Shown: piece by piece, positions 44,911-54,965 of the stretch
Numbering within the stretch: the stretch's first letter is position 1
Layout of the letters: each line of letters starts with the position of its first letter
Assembly: GCA_018292915.2 (NCBI GenBank)
Contig: JACVVK020000142.1
Location: forward strand, 622,501 to 686,500
Direction: 5' to 3'
Length of the DNA stretch: 64,000 nucleotides
Origin: Batillaria attramentaria
Taxonomy: Eukaryota; Mollusca; Gastropoda; Batillariidae
The notes under the pieces: generated by a model
The model's input: only the letters and a program-made list of their open reading frames with translations
The model's database searches: none
Told to the model about the DNA's origin: nothing
Made by a program: the position numbers and the translations under genes

Positions 44911-45124
44911 CAGAAGATTCCCTGGCGCTTCAGATCGCGCCCACGATCAAGCATCAGGCTCGTGCCATCTTCAGCCTGCTGCAGCGTTACAACTGGACCC
45001 AGTTCTCGGTGGTGACCACACGGGCTCCTGGACATCAGGAGCTGGTAGGGACCCTCAAGGGTTTCGCACGGTACAGCCAGGAAAGGGCCAGGGTGACAGT
45101 CGCTCAGAACGGCAAGAACAAGAG
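44907..45124 (+). CDS. Nmdar2: Nmdar2 exon 1 of window: amino-terminal domain, central part
   Basis: This exon encodes about 72 residues. It starts NPEDSLALQIAPT and passes through SLLQRYNWTQFSVVTT, which matches the GluN2 amino-terminal-domain block where a YxW is followed by FSVVTT (YDWHVFSLVTT in vertebrate GluN2A). The proposed acceptor is tttcag at 44901-44906. A second AG at 44912-44913 (aatccag) could be used instead. The donor is AGAG/gtgagg after 45124, leaving phase 2. The acceptor lies inside a degenerate repeat (44590-44910) and has a weak pyrimidine tract, so the 5' edge is less certain than the body. The preceding exon, with the signal peptide and the first lobe of the domain, was not found. 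Reading frame and block order fit the next exon exactly. Confidence 0.85.
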
Positions 45125-46294
45125 GTGAGGACGATGGGTGTTTGACTGGTTGCTTTATATCTTTCCCTCTTTGTTTCCTCCTTAAGATTTTTTGTTTATC
45201 TAAGAAAACTAAAACAACAAGAACAACAACAAAACAGACCACCACCACCACCACCACCATCAACAACAACAACAAACCAACAACAACAACAACAACAACA
45301 AACACCAAACCAACTCCAAAATAAACCAACCAGCCAAACAGCAACAACAACAACAACAATCCAGCTGAGACCAACCCAACCAACCCAACCCAGCCCAGAC
45401 CAGACGGGACGAGACCTGACCAGGTCTGTAGACCAGACCAGACCAAACAAAATCAAACCAAACCAAACCAAACCGTACATCACTATAGTCTGCACATGGA
45501 GGTTTTTTTCAGCGCATTACAAGACATCATCATCATCATCATCATCTTTCCGACCTCCAGACAGACTAGACAAGACACAATCGACCTGCCAACCAGACTA
45601 CAATAGGACTAGTATAGGACAGAGTTCACTGAAAACAGCCCAGGCAGTCAATAACAAAATCCTGCCAAGTTTATAAGCAGAAGCTCCATTGTGTGTCCTT
45701 TTCCGGACCGCCCCTCCTGACCTCCAGACAGACAAAAACAACACACAGCCGGCCAAGCGACCCGACCACAAAATCGACAGAAAAAAACGTGATATAAGCG
45801 ATAATTCCTGGCAATGTAAATCGCTCCTAAGCTCGTAAAGCTGGCTCGGTTCGTCCCTAGTGTTTCGTACTTAGGGCGGAAGAGCGGTCGGGCGGCCACC
45901 CGCTATAGTGGAATTAAACCGAGAGACGGCGGTTCTAGCCGAGACAGATGAAGGCATTCACGGACCCGCAACCATCGCGTGCCGGCCAGGGGTTTTGTGG
46001 TGGGGTGTCACGCAAGGTGACGTTCGGACACAGACCTAGACGGCCATTACCGCCTCTGGTGAAGTGTGTGAAGGTTTTTGGAGACACCAGAGACCGACCA
46101 GCGACATTCTAGAACGGCTGTGTTTTACTAGCTTGGTCCACTTGCCCTAACCAGTGGCCAGGAGAGAATGCGGTGATGAGAGAAATGGCCGCCAAACCTG
46201 ACACTGTACGCCGATGTTACTTCTTTTTTGTTGATGTTGTCAGTTGTTGTTGTTCTTCTTCAGTGCTGTCGCTGTCGCTTTTATGGTTGTTGCC

Positions 46295-46460
46295 GGGAGC
46301 CGAGATGTCCGAGCCGTAGAGCGTTGGCCTTTCAATGCTGGAGTCGTGTGTTCGAGTCCTGGTTGGAACCAAATCTTTGTGCCGGACTTTTTCTTATGGC
46401 CCCGTCTTTGATATCAACCATATGAGGTGGAAAAGGAAGCTGCCCCCCCCCCCCCCACAC
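46295..46460 (+). mobile_element. SINE-A copy in receptor intron
   Basis: Forward copy: gggagccgagatgtccgagc, then gtgtgttcgagtcctgg, then cgtctttgatatcaacc, then gaggtggaaaaggaag. It ends in C and CA runs. Confidence 0.88.
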
Positions 46461-47284
46461 ACACACATTTTTCTTGTTGTTGTCGTTGCTTTTGTTCATC
46501 CTTTTCTTACTCTCTCATTGTTTTGTCTCTTTCTTTTTTCTACTTTTTTCCCTTCTTCTTCTTCAACTAATTTAGTTGCATCTGCGCATTCAATAATGAT
46601 GAGAACTCTTTTTGGAGAGAAAATGTTGACCTTTTTTCACGTGAACAGCCAATTTGTTGCTCAAAAAGTAATTTAGGGGATGGAGAAAACGCGTTTCACG
46701 AAACAAAAACGAATCCAGCAAAAACTATGGTGCACTCTGTGTGATGCTAACCCTGAAAGTCTCAGACTGCATCATTGGCTTTGTTCAGGAGTTAGTGTGT
46801 TGCCAGCCATATAAGGAGCACAAATTATACGTTAGATGTCCACCAGCCTCTTGTGGCGTGTAATCTAAAGTGACATCATGCCAATAACCATCAGCACATG
46901 CACACATCTTCACACCCAGACAAAGGAGAATAATCATGATTATATACTCTGCTCTGTTATTTGGTCGGTTCCAGAGTTTCATTTTCTGTGTGTGGGGTTT
47001 TTTCCCCTTCTTTTCTTTCTGTTGCACGTACCACAGTTTTCTCTGTATAAAGCCTGCCCGATGTTCGATCGAAGCTTTTGGAACATTTTTTTAAGAAATC
47101 TTTGGCTTCTTTTTCTTCTTTTCTGACATCATAGCAAATGAAAATTTATTGATGAAAGCTGATCCAACAGTTTTTTTTTTTTTTTTTTCATGAGATGTTT
47201 TGAAAAATAGTAGGAACTGACAGTAAGAGCTGGCACTTTCAGTCAAGCTATTACCGTGGTATTCAGGTTGGTCTGTTCCCTTTT

Positions 47285-47698
47285 CATAGCCGCGAATTAG
47301 CCTTTGTTGCTTGCTCGGCGTTAAACCCTAACTAACTAACTAACTAACTGTTCGAGTGCCCTTCGGGGCAAAGAATTTTTCCTTCTCGTATGTGGCACCG
47401 TTCATTCGGGCCGATCGTCGGGGGTTCTCTCCGGATACTCCGGCTTCCTCCCCCTTTGGAAATGTTCAGCCCACCAAATTTGAAAAATAAATGCGATTTT
47501 AAATTCCGAAATTTAAATAGCTGAGCTGACCCTTCGCACTACGTGATTGTAATGTGTTTATGTCCAGTGTGTGAGAGAATGCGTGTGATTCACGTGAGCG
47601 TGCGTGTTGGGTTCAGTTCGCGGCGCTTTGAACCGCTTCATGAAATTGGGTAAAGCGCCTATACAATACTCAATATTATTATTGTTATTATTATTATT
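47285..47698 (+). mobile_element. AACT-tailed retroposon end followed by SINE-B
   Basis: ttgcttgctcggcgttaaac plus AACT repeats (47325-47349) are followed immediately by a forward SINE-B (ttcgagtgcccttcgggg to the ATT tail at 47676-47697). It ends 16 bp before the 47715 exon. Confidence 0.85.
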
Positions 47699-47714
47699 CC
47701 CTTTTGCTCCTCAG

Positions 47715-47831
47715 ATACACGCTGCTTCAAAGGATTCTAGTGAAAGATGGCTCCAACGCAACGAAAGTAAAATATGATCTGGGGCAACTGGTCGGAACTG
47801 ACACCCGCATTATCATTCTCCACAGTCACAG
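47715..47831 (+). CDS. Nmdar2: Nmdar2 exon 2 of window: amino-terminal domain
   Basis: This 117-nt exon encodes 39 residues. It is entered in phase 2 (AG from the previous exon plus A gives Arg) and left in phase 2 at CACAG/gtaaga. The product reads YTLLQRILVKDGSN, then KVKYDLGQLVGTDTRIIILHSH. In GluN2 subunits the same place holds the strand and helix before the ILLYCS segment, where Ile/Leu-rich strand residues are followed by a short polar turn. The acceptor cttttgctcctcag is good. A SINE-B copy with an ATT-rich tail ends immediately upstream, so the branch point probably lies within or beside retroposon-derived sequence. Confidence 0.87.
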
Positions 47832-48937
47832 GTAAGACCAGGGCAGATTTGTGTTTAATAGTTTAACAAAATAATCATAAGGTTGCTTTATTGGAACTCG
47901 TCTTTGCACTATGAAATGGCCGACAAGGTGCGCCGCCAGCGACACTCGTCAATACGGTCATAGCTCAAACGAGATTTTGATGTCATCATCATTAGCTTGC
48001 TTTACGTCCTATGGCTTTTAGCCCTTGAGGACAAGTTGCTCCTGGCATGTGTCTTCGGTTGCTTGGCTGGGCGAGTGGCTTTGGTATGGGCTGTTTGTTT
48101 GGCTTTGGGCAACGTCAGAGGTTCTCTGCTTGGGTCTCAGGATTTTGAAGTTCGCGTACACTGTCGCTATAACTATGAGACCGTGACAGTTTCACACTGG
48201 TGTCGTGGTCACAATTATGACTCACTCCCTCTTTAACTTACGAAAACACTTCTTAGTGTGGTCACAGAACACAAATGCACAAGGCCTCAAAATGCCTGTA
48301 TATACCCTATTAGCCTCAGACATCATAGCCAACCCAGTCTAGTGACCAAATTGTTTCCATGCATAGACCATTCCACCTGACACGTATTTGACACGTGTTA
48401 AAAAAATACAAACACAAAAACAACTGAATATCTCCTTTACGCTGAGGCCTCCCTGGAGTAATCATAGTCACTTCACCGATATCCACTCGCGTCACCTTTG
48501 CCTCTCTTCTGCTTCACGGGCAGCTTGCCTCCTCTTGCAGCCACGTCCCCCCGGGCACCTTGCCCTACAAAATACAAGTCCTTCAAACAGACACCAAACT
48601 TGGCCCCCACGTTCAGTTAGTATCATTACGCCTGTATCTAGGTAGATCCTGAGTTTTCCCACTGACGAAGACGTCCATATTAGTGTAGACACCAATGGAA
48701 ATCAAGCAGGACTTGTAAAAACCGGTGAAGATTGCCCAAAAGGCAGCCTTCCAGTTTTGTGGGCGTCTAACACGAGCACAATCGCCGGCACAGGATATGG
48801 AGTAAGAGGCCACTACGCACTTCCCCTCCCCCCCCCCCTCCTCATCCCCCCCCCCTCCTTCCCGACCCGACCTACTGACCAACTCCCACTCTTCCTGGCT
48901 GGCAAGAATGGTAAACGGTGATCTCAGTGATGCAAAT

Positions 48938-49320
48938 CATTGTGAGCTGTTATTTCGCGGTATCTATCATCACCCGACTTAGACACCTGGACAGTGACAG
49001 CGTCTGTAATGCTGGCACTGAGCCAACAGAAGCGGCGACGCGGCGACCACACTGAGCGCTCCGGTAGTGTAACAACAGTCGTAGAATTTGAATGTTCGAC
49101 TGCTCCCGCAGAGTATAAACAACATTGTATTGCATTAAGAGCTGTACTATTAACTCTTTGACGACGGAGCGCAATTTTTGACACAAGATTTCCTATAGGA
49201 AATCGTGTGTCAGAAATTGCGCTCCGTCGTCAAAGAGTTAATCCAGATTGGGTATTTCGTTTGTACAGGCGCACTTCCGAACGAAACCGTTCCACAACGA
49301 AAGTTATCCTAGCAAAGGTG
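48938..49320 (+). repeat. Repeat-B copy interrupted by the palindromic MITE
   Basis: gacttagacacctggacagt, then gctggcactgagccaacaga, then gctccggtagtgtaacaaca, then the MITE at 49150-49241, then gtatttcgtttgtacaggcg. Confidence 0.82.
49150..49241. mobile_element. 92-bp palindromic MITE flanked by TTAA, copy 2
   Basis: Same element as 13149-13240, also exactly 92 bp with TTAA at both ends and two arm mismatches. Sister Repeat-B copies at 7790, 27375 and 59372 lack it. Confidence 0.9.
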
Positions 49321-49794
49321 GAATTATGGTTTTAATTTCAAATCTGCTCTTTTATCATAGTGTTTTTTTTATTTTTTTAATTCTACCACTTTGTCAAAAC
49401 TGGCACCCTCCTATTAAGCTGCCGCGCCCCACCCCGTTTCTCGTTTGATGGCATTTGACAGTTGAACAGTGTGAGAGCTATTTCATATCCGTGTCTGAAA
49501 GTAGTTCTACATGTATTGAACATATTTCATGCCCTGGAGCCCAGAGCTGGCGACCACAAACTGCTGAAACCATCAATATAATTGTTCTTGGACCACAACA
49601 CAATACACAGAAAATTAAACAGGCCACTGGCATTCAATCTAAAATTGCCTTGCTGCAACAGCTGCGTTTGTCTGATTGTGAAGTCCTCTGTTCGTACCTG
49701 TCAAACACCTATGTTGATATGTTAATTAATTAAGGTTTAACCTGATTGTTGGCAGTAACAGCATGCACAACGCTTTGGCCATCTGTTGGTTGAA

Positions 49795-49795
<1 letters not shown>

Positions 49796-49888
<93 letters not shown>

Positions 49889-50682
49889 TGCCCCGACAAA
49901 ACTGGTATCTCAAAAATTATCTTCTAAACCCCTCATCTTTGCACAGTAGCTCTCACAGTTTTCAGCCCAAGCTAAAGTTGAGTAGTACATGTTCCCATTG
50001 ACATGTATCCCATATTTACGCGACCAATGTACACACATCGGGAAACTTACGTCAGTGAATGACCGGTGTATGAGCCACGCCTGTTTGTTGAGTCGCCTGT
50101 AGCTGTACGTCTGTTTGACAGACTGGTCTGACCCTACAAGACTTCGCCCCCTACATCAATGAGTCATTCGACAAATAGGTTAATATACTCCCGATGAAAA
50201 GTGGCGCTTCAAACACGCCCAATTTTCGTTGGGTCATCGCATGGCGGCATCACTGGTTGTGCTTGGGCGTATAGAACACCGCGGCATTCTAGAGTTTGAT
50301 TCGCCCTGCAATTTGTTTGGTTAGTGGTGGCATGTTCAGGAAAGGGTTTAAACTATGTATGTATGTATGTATGTATGTATGTATGTATGTATGTATGTAT
50401 GTATGTATACACTTGTATGTATGTATGTATGTATGTGTGTATGTGTGTTTGTATGTATGTATGTATGTATACACTTGTATGTATGTATGTATGTATGTAT
50501 GTATGTATGTATGTATGTATGTATGCATACACTTGTATGTATGTATGTATGTATGTATGTATGTATGTATGTATGTATGTATGTATGTATGTATGTATGT
50601 ATACACTTGTATGTATGTATGTATGTATGTATGTATGTATGTATGTATGTATGTATGTATGTATGTATGTATGTATGTACGT
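49796..50682. repeat. Long TG array and TATG array in receptor intron
   Basis: TG repeats at 49796-49887. After about 470 bp of unique sequence, TATG repeats cover 50357-50682, broken four times by the same interruption tatacacttgtatg (or its gcatacac variant), so the array itself has a higher-order pattern of roughly 60-80 bp. Confidence 0.92.
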
Positions 50683-50789
50683 AAAAAAACAACAACAACA
50701 ACAACAACAACAACAAAAACTTTTTGCCAGACACTACAACGAGGGAAGCACGTGTAGTTTGATATGACTGACACATGGAAAGAAAGCAG

Positions 50790-50950
50790 TAAGTCCATTG
50801 ACGTCATTTTAGGAAAAAGACATTGCGTCAGTCTTTTCAGTCTTGAGTTTACCCCCTTTTCCCATACAATGACGTCATGGACGCTTTGTGTTTTGGCAAT
50901 ACACGGCACGGGGCTTTAACCTCGGGGCTTGCCGCGTGGAGTCGTCTATT
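50790..50950 (+). mobile_element. MITE-C copy in receptor intron
   Basis: ccattgacgtcattttagga, then gttgcgtcag-type sequence, then ttttcccatacaatgacgtc, then cgtggagtcgtctattt. The right terminal repeat is present, the left one missing. It contains two TGACGTCA sites. Confidence 0.82.
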
Positions 50951-50984
50951 TAAATACAACTCTTAAGAAAAATATTCACTGTTG

Positions 50985-51073
50985 GATGATGATGATGATG
51001 ATGATGACGACGACGACTACGACGACGATTGCGATGACGATGACGATGACGACGATGATGGTGGTGGTGGTGG

Positions 51074-51108
<35 letters not shown>

Positions 51109-51110
51109 CA
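50985..51110. repeat. GAT/GAC/GGT trinucleotide array abutting an exon
   Basis: GAT units, then GAC/ACG and GGT variants, then GAT units again to 51108, followed by tcag and the exon at 51112. Confidence 0.93.
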
Positions 51111-51111
51111 G

Positions 51112-51242
51112 CACAGCGTCGGCGTTGACAATCCTGGAGCAAGCCACCATCCTGGGACTAACGGGGCGCCAGTATCAGTGGATTCTGACACAGAACCTGG
51201 TGACTGCACGCGTCAGCCCGTCCATTCCTATCGGAACACTGG
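51112..51242 (+). CDS. Nmdar2: Nmdar2 exon 3 of window: amino-terminal domain
   Basis: This 131-nt exon encodes about 44 residues. Joined in phase 2 it gives HSHSTASALTILEQA followed by TILGLTGRQYQWILTQNLV. That matches the well-conserved GluN2 block in which a helix ending in Leu-Gly-Leu-Thr-Gly is followed by an aromatic residue and Trp-Ile. It leaves in phase 1 at CTGG/gtaaaa. The reading frame is fixed by both neighbours. The acceptor is unusual: the intron ends gatgatgatgattcag, so the usual pyrimidine tract is replaced by a GAT trinucleotide array. Other frames of this stretch are open but give no family match. Confidence 0.88.
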
Positions 51243-51389
51243 GTAAAAAGTCACAATCATGTCATCAGTGAACTGTACAAGCACCAGTGAATTCGATTTC
51301 GTTTTCGTTTCGGTTCAATTTGTTAGATTTTTGATGGCAAAAACGAAATAACGATAATTGTAAAAATAGTTTTAATTGTATTATTAGCA

Positions 51390-51650
51390 ACTATTTCTTG
51401 TTAAACAGTTAGAGTTTGACAGTATGTGTGATTACTTGTTTTAAATTGTTTCTGAAGTTTGTTTGACCTTAACGTTTAACCCTATTTTATTTTTTATGTT
51501 TTATATCAAGATCTTTAATGACTGTATTTTATTTTATCTGTAACAGAGCATCATGTGAGTCCAAAGAAGATTTTCGGGTTTTAGAGTGTCTCTTAAATAG
51601 GCAAAAAAGTATTTTGAATTGAATTGAATTGAATTGAATTAGCAACTATT
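51390..51650 (+). mobile_element. LINE 3' UTR fragment, same family as 10999-11878
   Basis: Matches the 3' UTR of the upstream copy (gttaaacagttagagtttga, then tcaagatctttaatgactgt, then gcatcatgtgagtccaaaga) and ends in TTGAA repeats at 51617-51641. All coding sequence was lost on insertion. Confidence 0.9.
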
Positions 51651-51744
51651 AACATGTTGCGTAAGGCCTGTAGCCACGCCCTGTAACCCCTGAAAGCCAA
51701 ATCCGCTATTGCAACCCACGAGGCGCACGTGTTTTTCACCACCA

Positions 51745-52023
51745 GGGCCCGCATGTAAAAGTCGGGGTTAGGGAGTTTAGCCCCGGGTTAGAGTCTAACC
51801 TCGAACTAAACTAGCTCTAGGGTTAAATTTGTAGTTTTTTGTTTTGATTCAGGAAGCGGGTCTATTCCAGCAAGGTGCTTATGCCGTTATAGAAGGATTT
51901 TTGTCTTTCTTTCTTCGGTTCCTTTTTTTTAAATGTAATTTTGTTTTGGGGTTTCTTTTGTCCGAGTCTTGGTTAGGCCCGTAGCCGTGGGTTAAATTAA
52001 CCTGGAGTTCTACATACGGGCCC
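51745..52023. mobile_element. MITE-D copy 2 in receptor intron
   Basis: Inverted relative to 9474-9777: gggcccgcatgtaaaagtcg at the left, ctacatacgggccc at the right. Confidence 0.85.
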
Positions 52024-52481
52024 TTGCTAACACGTGTGGCGGTGCATTCAGACGATTCGATGTCATGGTATTGTTCGTGATAAACTGTTATCGTGTGCCG
52101 CTATGTTGTCGACTGTGGCGAGAACTTCGGTCTGCGTCTGTATCAGATTGTCTGGGAACTTGAGCTCACCATTTCGGTTAACCTTGTAAAGTAGACAGCA
52201 TTACAGTTATCAGGAATGATCCTGGATTCTCTGTGTCATTGTACACTTGCTTTGTGTAGTGATTTGTCTTCTTTATCTCTCTTCGTTCAGATCAGCTGAC
52301 AGTGACACCCGTGTGAATGCCGATTTGACGATATTTTGTTTTGTTTTAGAGGTTAACCCTTTTACAACTTTTGTCGCTGACCGGCACCTGCCGGCGTACA
52401 TCTGCCATCGCTGATCGGTAACCCGTAACAGACGACCGAAAGTGCTGATCGGCGATATGAGACAGTGCAGTTTTGTAGTTA

Positions 52482-52735
52482 ATAATAATAATAATAATAA
52501 TCAGTATTGTATAGGCGCTTTACCCTATTTCATGAATCGGCTCAAAGCGCCGCGAACTGAACCCAACACGCACGCGGACGTGAATCACACGCATTCTCTC
52601 ACACATTGGACATAAACTCATTACAATCACGTGGTGCAAAGGGTCGATCAACTCAGCTATCTAAATTTCGGAATTTAGAATTGCATTTATTTTTCAAAAT
52701 CTGTGGGCTGAACATTTTCAAAGCAGTTGCCGAAC
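52482..52735 (-). mobile_element. SINE-B 3' part in receptor intron
   Basis: Minus-strand copy from the ATT tail (52482-52500) through gcgctttaccctatttcatg and cacgtggtgcaaagggtc. The tRNA-like head is missing. Confidence 0.85.
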
Positions 52736-52826
52736 TTGAGAAATAGTCTCTGATAGGGGACCTTGACTGGAAAAGACCCCTACGTCACGAAGGAATCCTC
52801 ATTAGCGTTTTGCCCCCCCCCCCCCC

Positions 52827-52858
<32 letters not shown>

Positions 52859-53040
52859 GGATGAGATTGGTTGAGTGGTGTTTGAGCGATGGCTTTTCAA
52901 AGTTAAGTACTGTAGAACTGCCTGTGATGCTGGTAACCAGTTTAAGGAGGAATGCTGCTGCTGTAGCAGGCTGAGTGTAGCGCACTAATTGCTGGAAGCG
53001 TAAACAGTTGTGAAAGCGTTAAACACGAAGTGTGGGGCTT

Positions 53041-53197
53041 TGCAGGTTTGATGTCCTCTAACACCACGTACGGGTGATATCAAAGACGGGGCAACGACGC
53101 AAAAGCCAGCACAAATATTTGGCCCCAGCCGGGATACGAACTCACGACCCGATCATAAGAAGTCCAAATCTCTACCATTCGGCAACCCCGGCTCCCC
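53041..53197 (-). mobile_element. SINE-A copy in receptor intron
   Basis: Minus-strand copy with a slightly altered tail (ttgatgtcctctaacaccac) and a normal head (gagccggggttgccgaatgg on the minus strand). Confidence 0.88.
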
Positions 53198-53254
53198 GAA
53201 AGAGTCCATATAAAAGTTCCTTTGCAAATGTGACTAGTATTATTTTTATGTTAT

Positions 53255-53540
53255 ATCTACCTCTGAACTGTTACGGGCAGGTTTGGGGTGATGAAGTTCA
53301 ACATCATTACTATGTCTACCTCTGAACTGTTACGGGCAGGTTTGGGGTGATGAAGTTCAACATCATTACTATGTCTACCTCTGAACTGTTACGGGCAGGT
53401 TTGGGGTGACGAAGTTCAACATCATTACTATGTCTACCTCTGAACTGTTACGGGCAGGTTTGGGGTGATGAAGTTCAACATCATTACTATGTCTACCTCT
53501 GAACTGTTACGGGCAGGTTTGGGGTGATGAAGTTCAACAT
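53255..53540. repeat. 59-bp minisatellite, about five units
   Basis: Units: ctatgtctacctctgaactg, then ttacgggcaggtttggggtg, then atgaagttcaacatcatta. Phase markers at 53281, 53340, 53399, 53458 and 53517 give an exact 59-bp period and near-identity, so the array expanded recently. Confidence 0.95.
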
Positions 53541-54527
53541 TTTCCCCTTTCCCCACGGCCCTCGCACCATTTGTCACCGACTTCCAAAGCCATCGTTTTG
53601 TCTGCCATAAACGCTTCGTTGATACACAAAGCACAGTGATCTGTCAGCCGATAGAACAGGGGACATCAGACACTCGGTTGGCTTATCCGACCCGGCGGAT
53701 AACCGACTGACATTCTACTCTCCCTTGGGACGCGGCAAAAACCCCGGATGTACGTTTGATTGAGGACAGCAGGCGCGCAGAGAATAGGAATGGCGGTGAA
53801 GTAGAGAAATTGCAGTGCATTTTTTTGTTGTTGAAAAGGGAAGGGTTACGACTTTATTGTCTCGATTTTTCATTTTCTTTCATTTTATTTTTTATCAACC
53901 AGTAGAACTAATCGTTAACCGTCCATGCGATCTACCCTGCAGACCCTCAGCGAAGCCATTAAGACCTCGTTTATATCTTACAAATCTGTCGTTTACCACA
54001 AAGCCTTTAAATGTATGACAGCATTTCAAGCTCGCCACGAAACCCTGCCCCATAAAAGAGACAAATTTGGATGGATATTTCCTCTTTCTTTCTTTTTCTA
54101 ACGACCGCCCAAAATCATTGATTCGTTTTTTAGGGATCGTTCGGTGGGCGGAAATGTTCAAAGGGAATCACCCCTAGGGAGACATTTTGTGAGGAGAATG
54201 TCAGCGGAGAACAAAATACACCCCGCACTGTCCATTAGAAGAGCTGCACCCATCACAACCTTTCGTAATTCAGAATTTGGGAAAGACAATGGATACCTAT
54301 CGGGAAAACCTTTAGCGTATTGTCAATTGTCAGTTCAAATTTGTCAACAGCAATAATTGCGAAGGAGATCCGACTATATTGCGCATCATTTCCTTTGTAT
54401 ATATTCTTTGTTTGAAATAAATGGCGCTTTTTGCTTAAAACGTACAGGAATCTCAAAGAGGAGGCCTTAAGTATACATACTATTTGGCGCTGTGTGGACG
54501 CTGTTTCCAAATTTTGGAAATGTGTGT

Positions 54528-54558
<31 letters not shown>

Positions 54559-54778
54559 GGGGGGGGGGCTCGATCGACTTCAACACAAATCCCTGTGGAT
54601 TTTCTTGTTTTGTTATTTCTTTTAATGATTTTTTTCCTGAACCTCACAAATCAACCTGTCTCCAGATAATAGCTGAAGAAAAATAGGCCCGTCTTGAATG
54701 AGTTAACGTTGTGAATTAAGAACTCTTTCCAGATCACAACGTCAGGGATGTTCCATAACGAAAACGTGTCTTCCACAG

Positions 54779-54965
54779 GTATTACATTCGACTATGGCGA
54801 GGACGCCATGAAGCAAGCCATCCGGAAAGCCGTCAAGATATGGTTCGCTGCCCTCCTGGACATGTCCCGACGTCCCGCAGAAATCAGCGCGATGAACTTC
54901 CCCGGACAGAGGCTTTGTAACAGCAGCGGCAGTCTGTCCTGGGAGGATGGAAGGAAGATGTACAA
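54779..54965 (+). CDS. Nmdar2: Nmdar2 exon 4 of window: amino-terminal domain, C-terminal lobe
   Basis: This 187-nt exon is entered in phase 1 (G plus GT gives Gly) at cttccacag and left in phase 2 at TACAA/gtacgt. It encodes ITFDYGEDAMKQAIRKAVKI followed by a segment ending SGSLSWEDGRKMYN. The first half aligns with the GluN2 amino-terminal-domain helix after the SVSYDDW-type strand. The Cys in RLCNSSGS and the potential N-glycosylation site NSS fit an extracellular domain. A second possible donor 4 bp further on (TAC/gtcaca) would change the phase to 0 and would not join the next exon in frame, so the first donor is preferred. An alternative AG at 54730-54731 lies upstream but does not extend the conserved block. 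Confidence 0.9.

Larger units (their letters stand above)
45125..47714 (+). other. Nmdar2 intron with low-complexity tract, SINE-A, retroposon tail and SINE-B
   Basis: Phase-2 GT-AG intron of 2590 bp. It holds CAA/CCA and CCAAC-type low complexity at 45205-45480, a CATC run near 45526-45545, a SINE-A copy at 46295-46460, a retroposon end with an (AACT)n tail at 47285-47349, and a SINE-B copy at 47350-47698 that stops only 16 bp before the next exon. The stretch 45550-46230 is fairly unique and shows no coding signal I can support. Confidence 0.75.
47832..51111 (+). other. Nmdar2 intron with Repeat-B, palindromic MITE, microsatellites and MITE-C
   Basis: Phase-2 intron of 3280 bp. Contents in order: unique sequence to about 48935, including a G/C-rich stretch at 48480-48840 with no defensible gene on either strand; Repeat-B at 48938-49320 interrupted by the 92-bp palindromic MITE; TG repeats at 49796-49887; CATA/TATG repeats at 50357-50682; CAA repeats near 50690-50717; MITE-C at 50790-50950; and a GAT/GAC/GGT array at 50985-51108 that runs up to the 3' splice site. 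Confidence 0.75.
51243..54778 (+). other. Nmdar2 intron with LINE 3' end, MITE-D, SINE-B, SINE-A and a 59-bp minisatellite
   Basis: Phase-1 intron of 3536 bp, the longest in the visible gene. Contents in order: LINE-1 family 3' UTR at 51390-51650, MITE-D at 51745-52023, SINE-B at 52482-52735, a C-then-A homopolymer at 52814-52853, SINE-A at 53041-53197, a 59-bp minisatellite at 53255-53540, and TG then poly-G at 54521-54568. The parts at 52030-52480 and 53545-54520 are mostly unique and show nothing I can assign. Confidence 0.75.

Noticed and set aside
48492..48882. Minus-strand open frames with complex sequence (for example FWAIFTGFYKSCLISIGVYT)
   Set aside because: Sequence is not low-complexity and briefly looks protein-like, but two overlapping frames compete, no family was recognised and no splice partners were found. 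A translated database search would decide.
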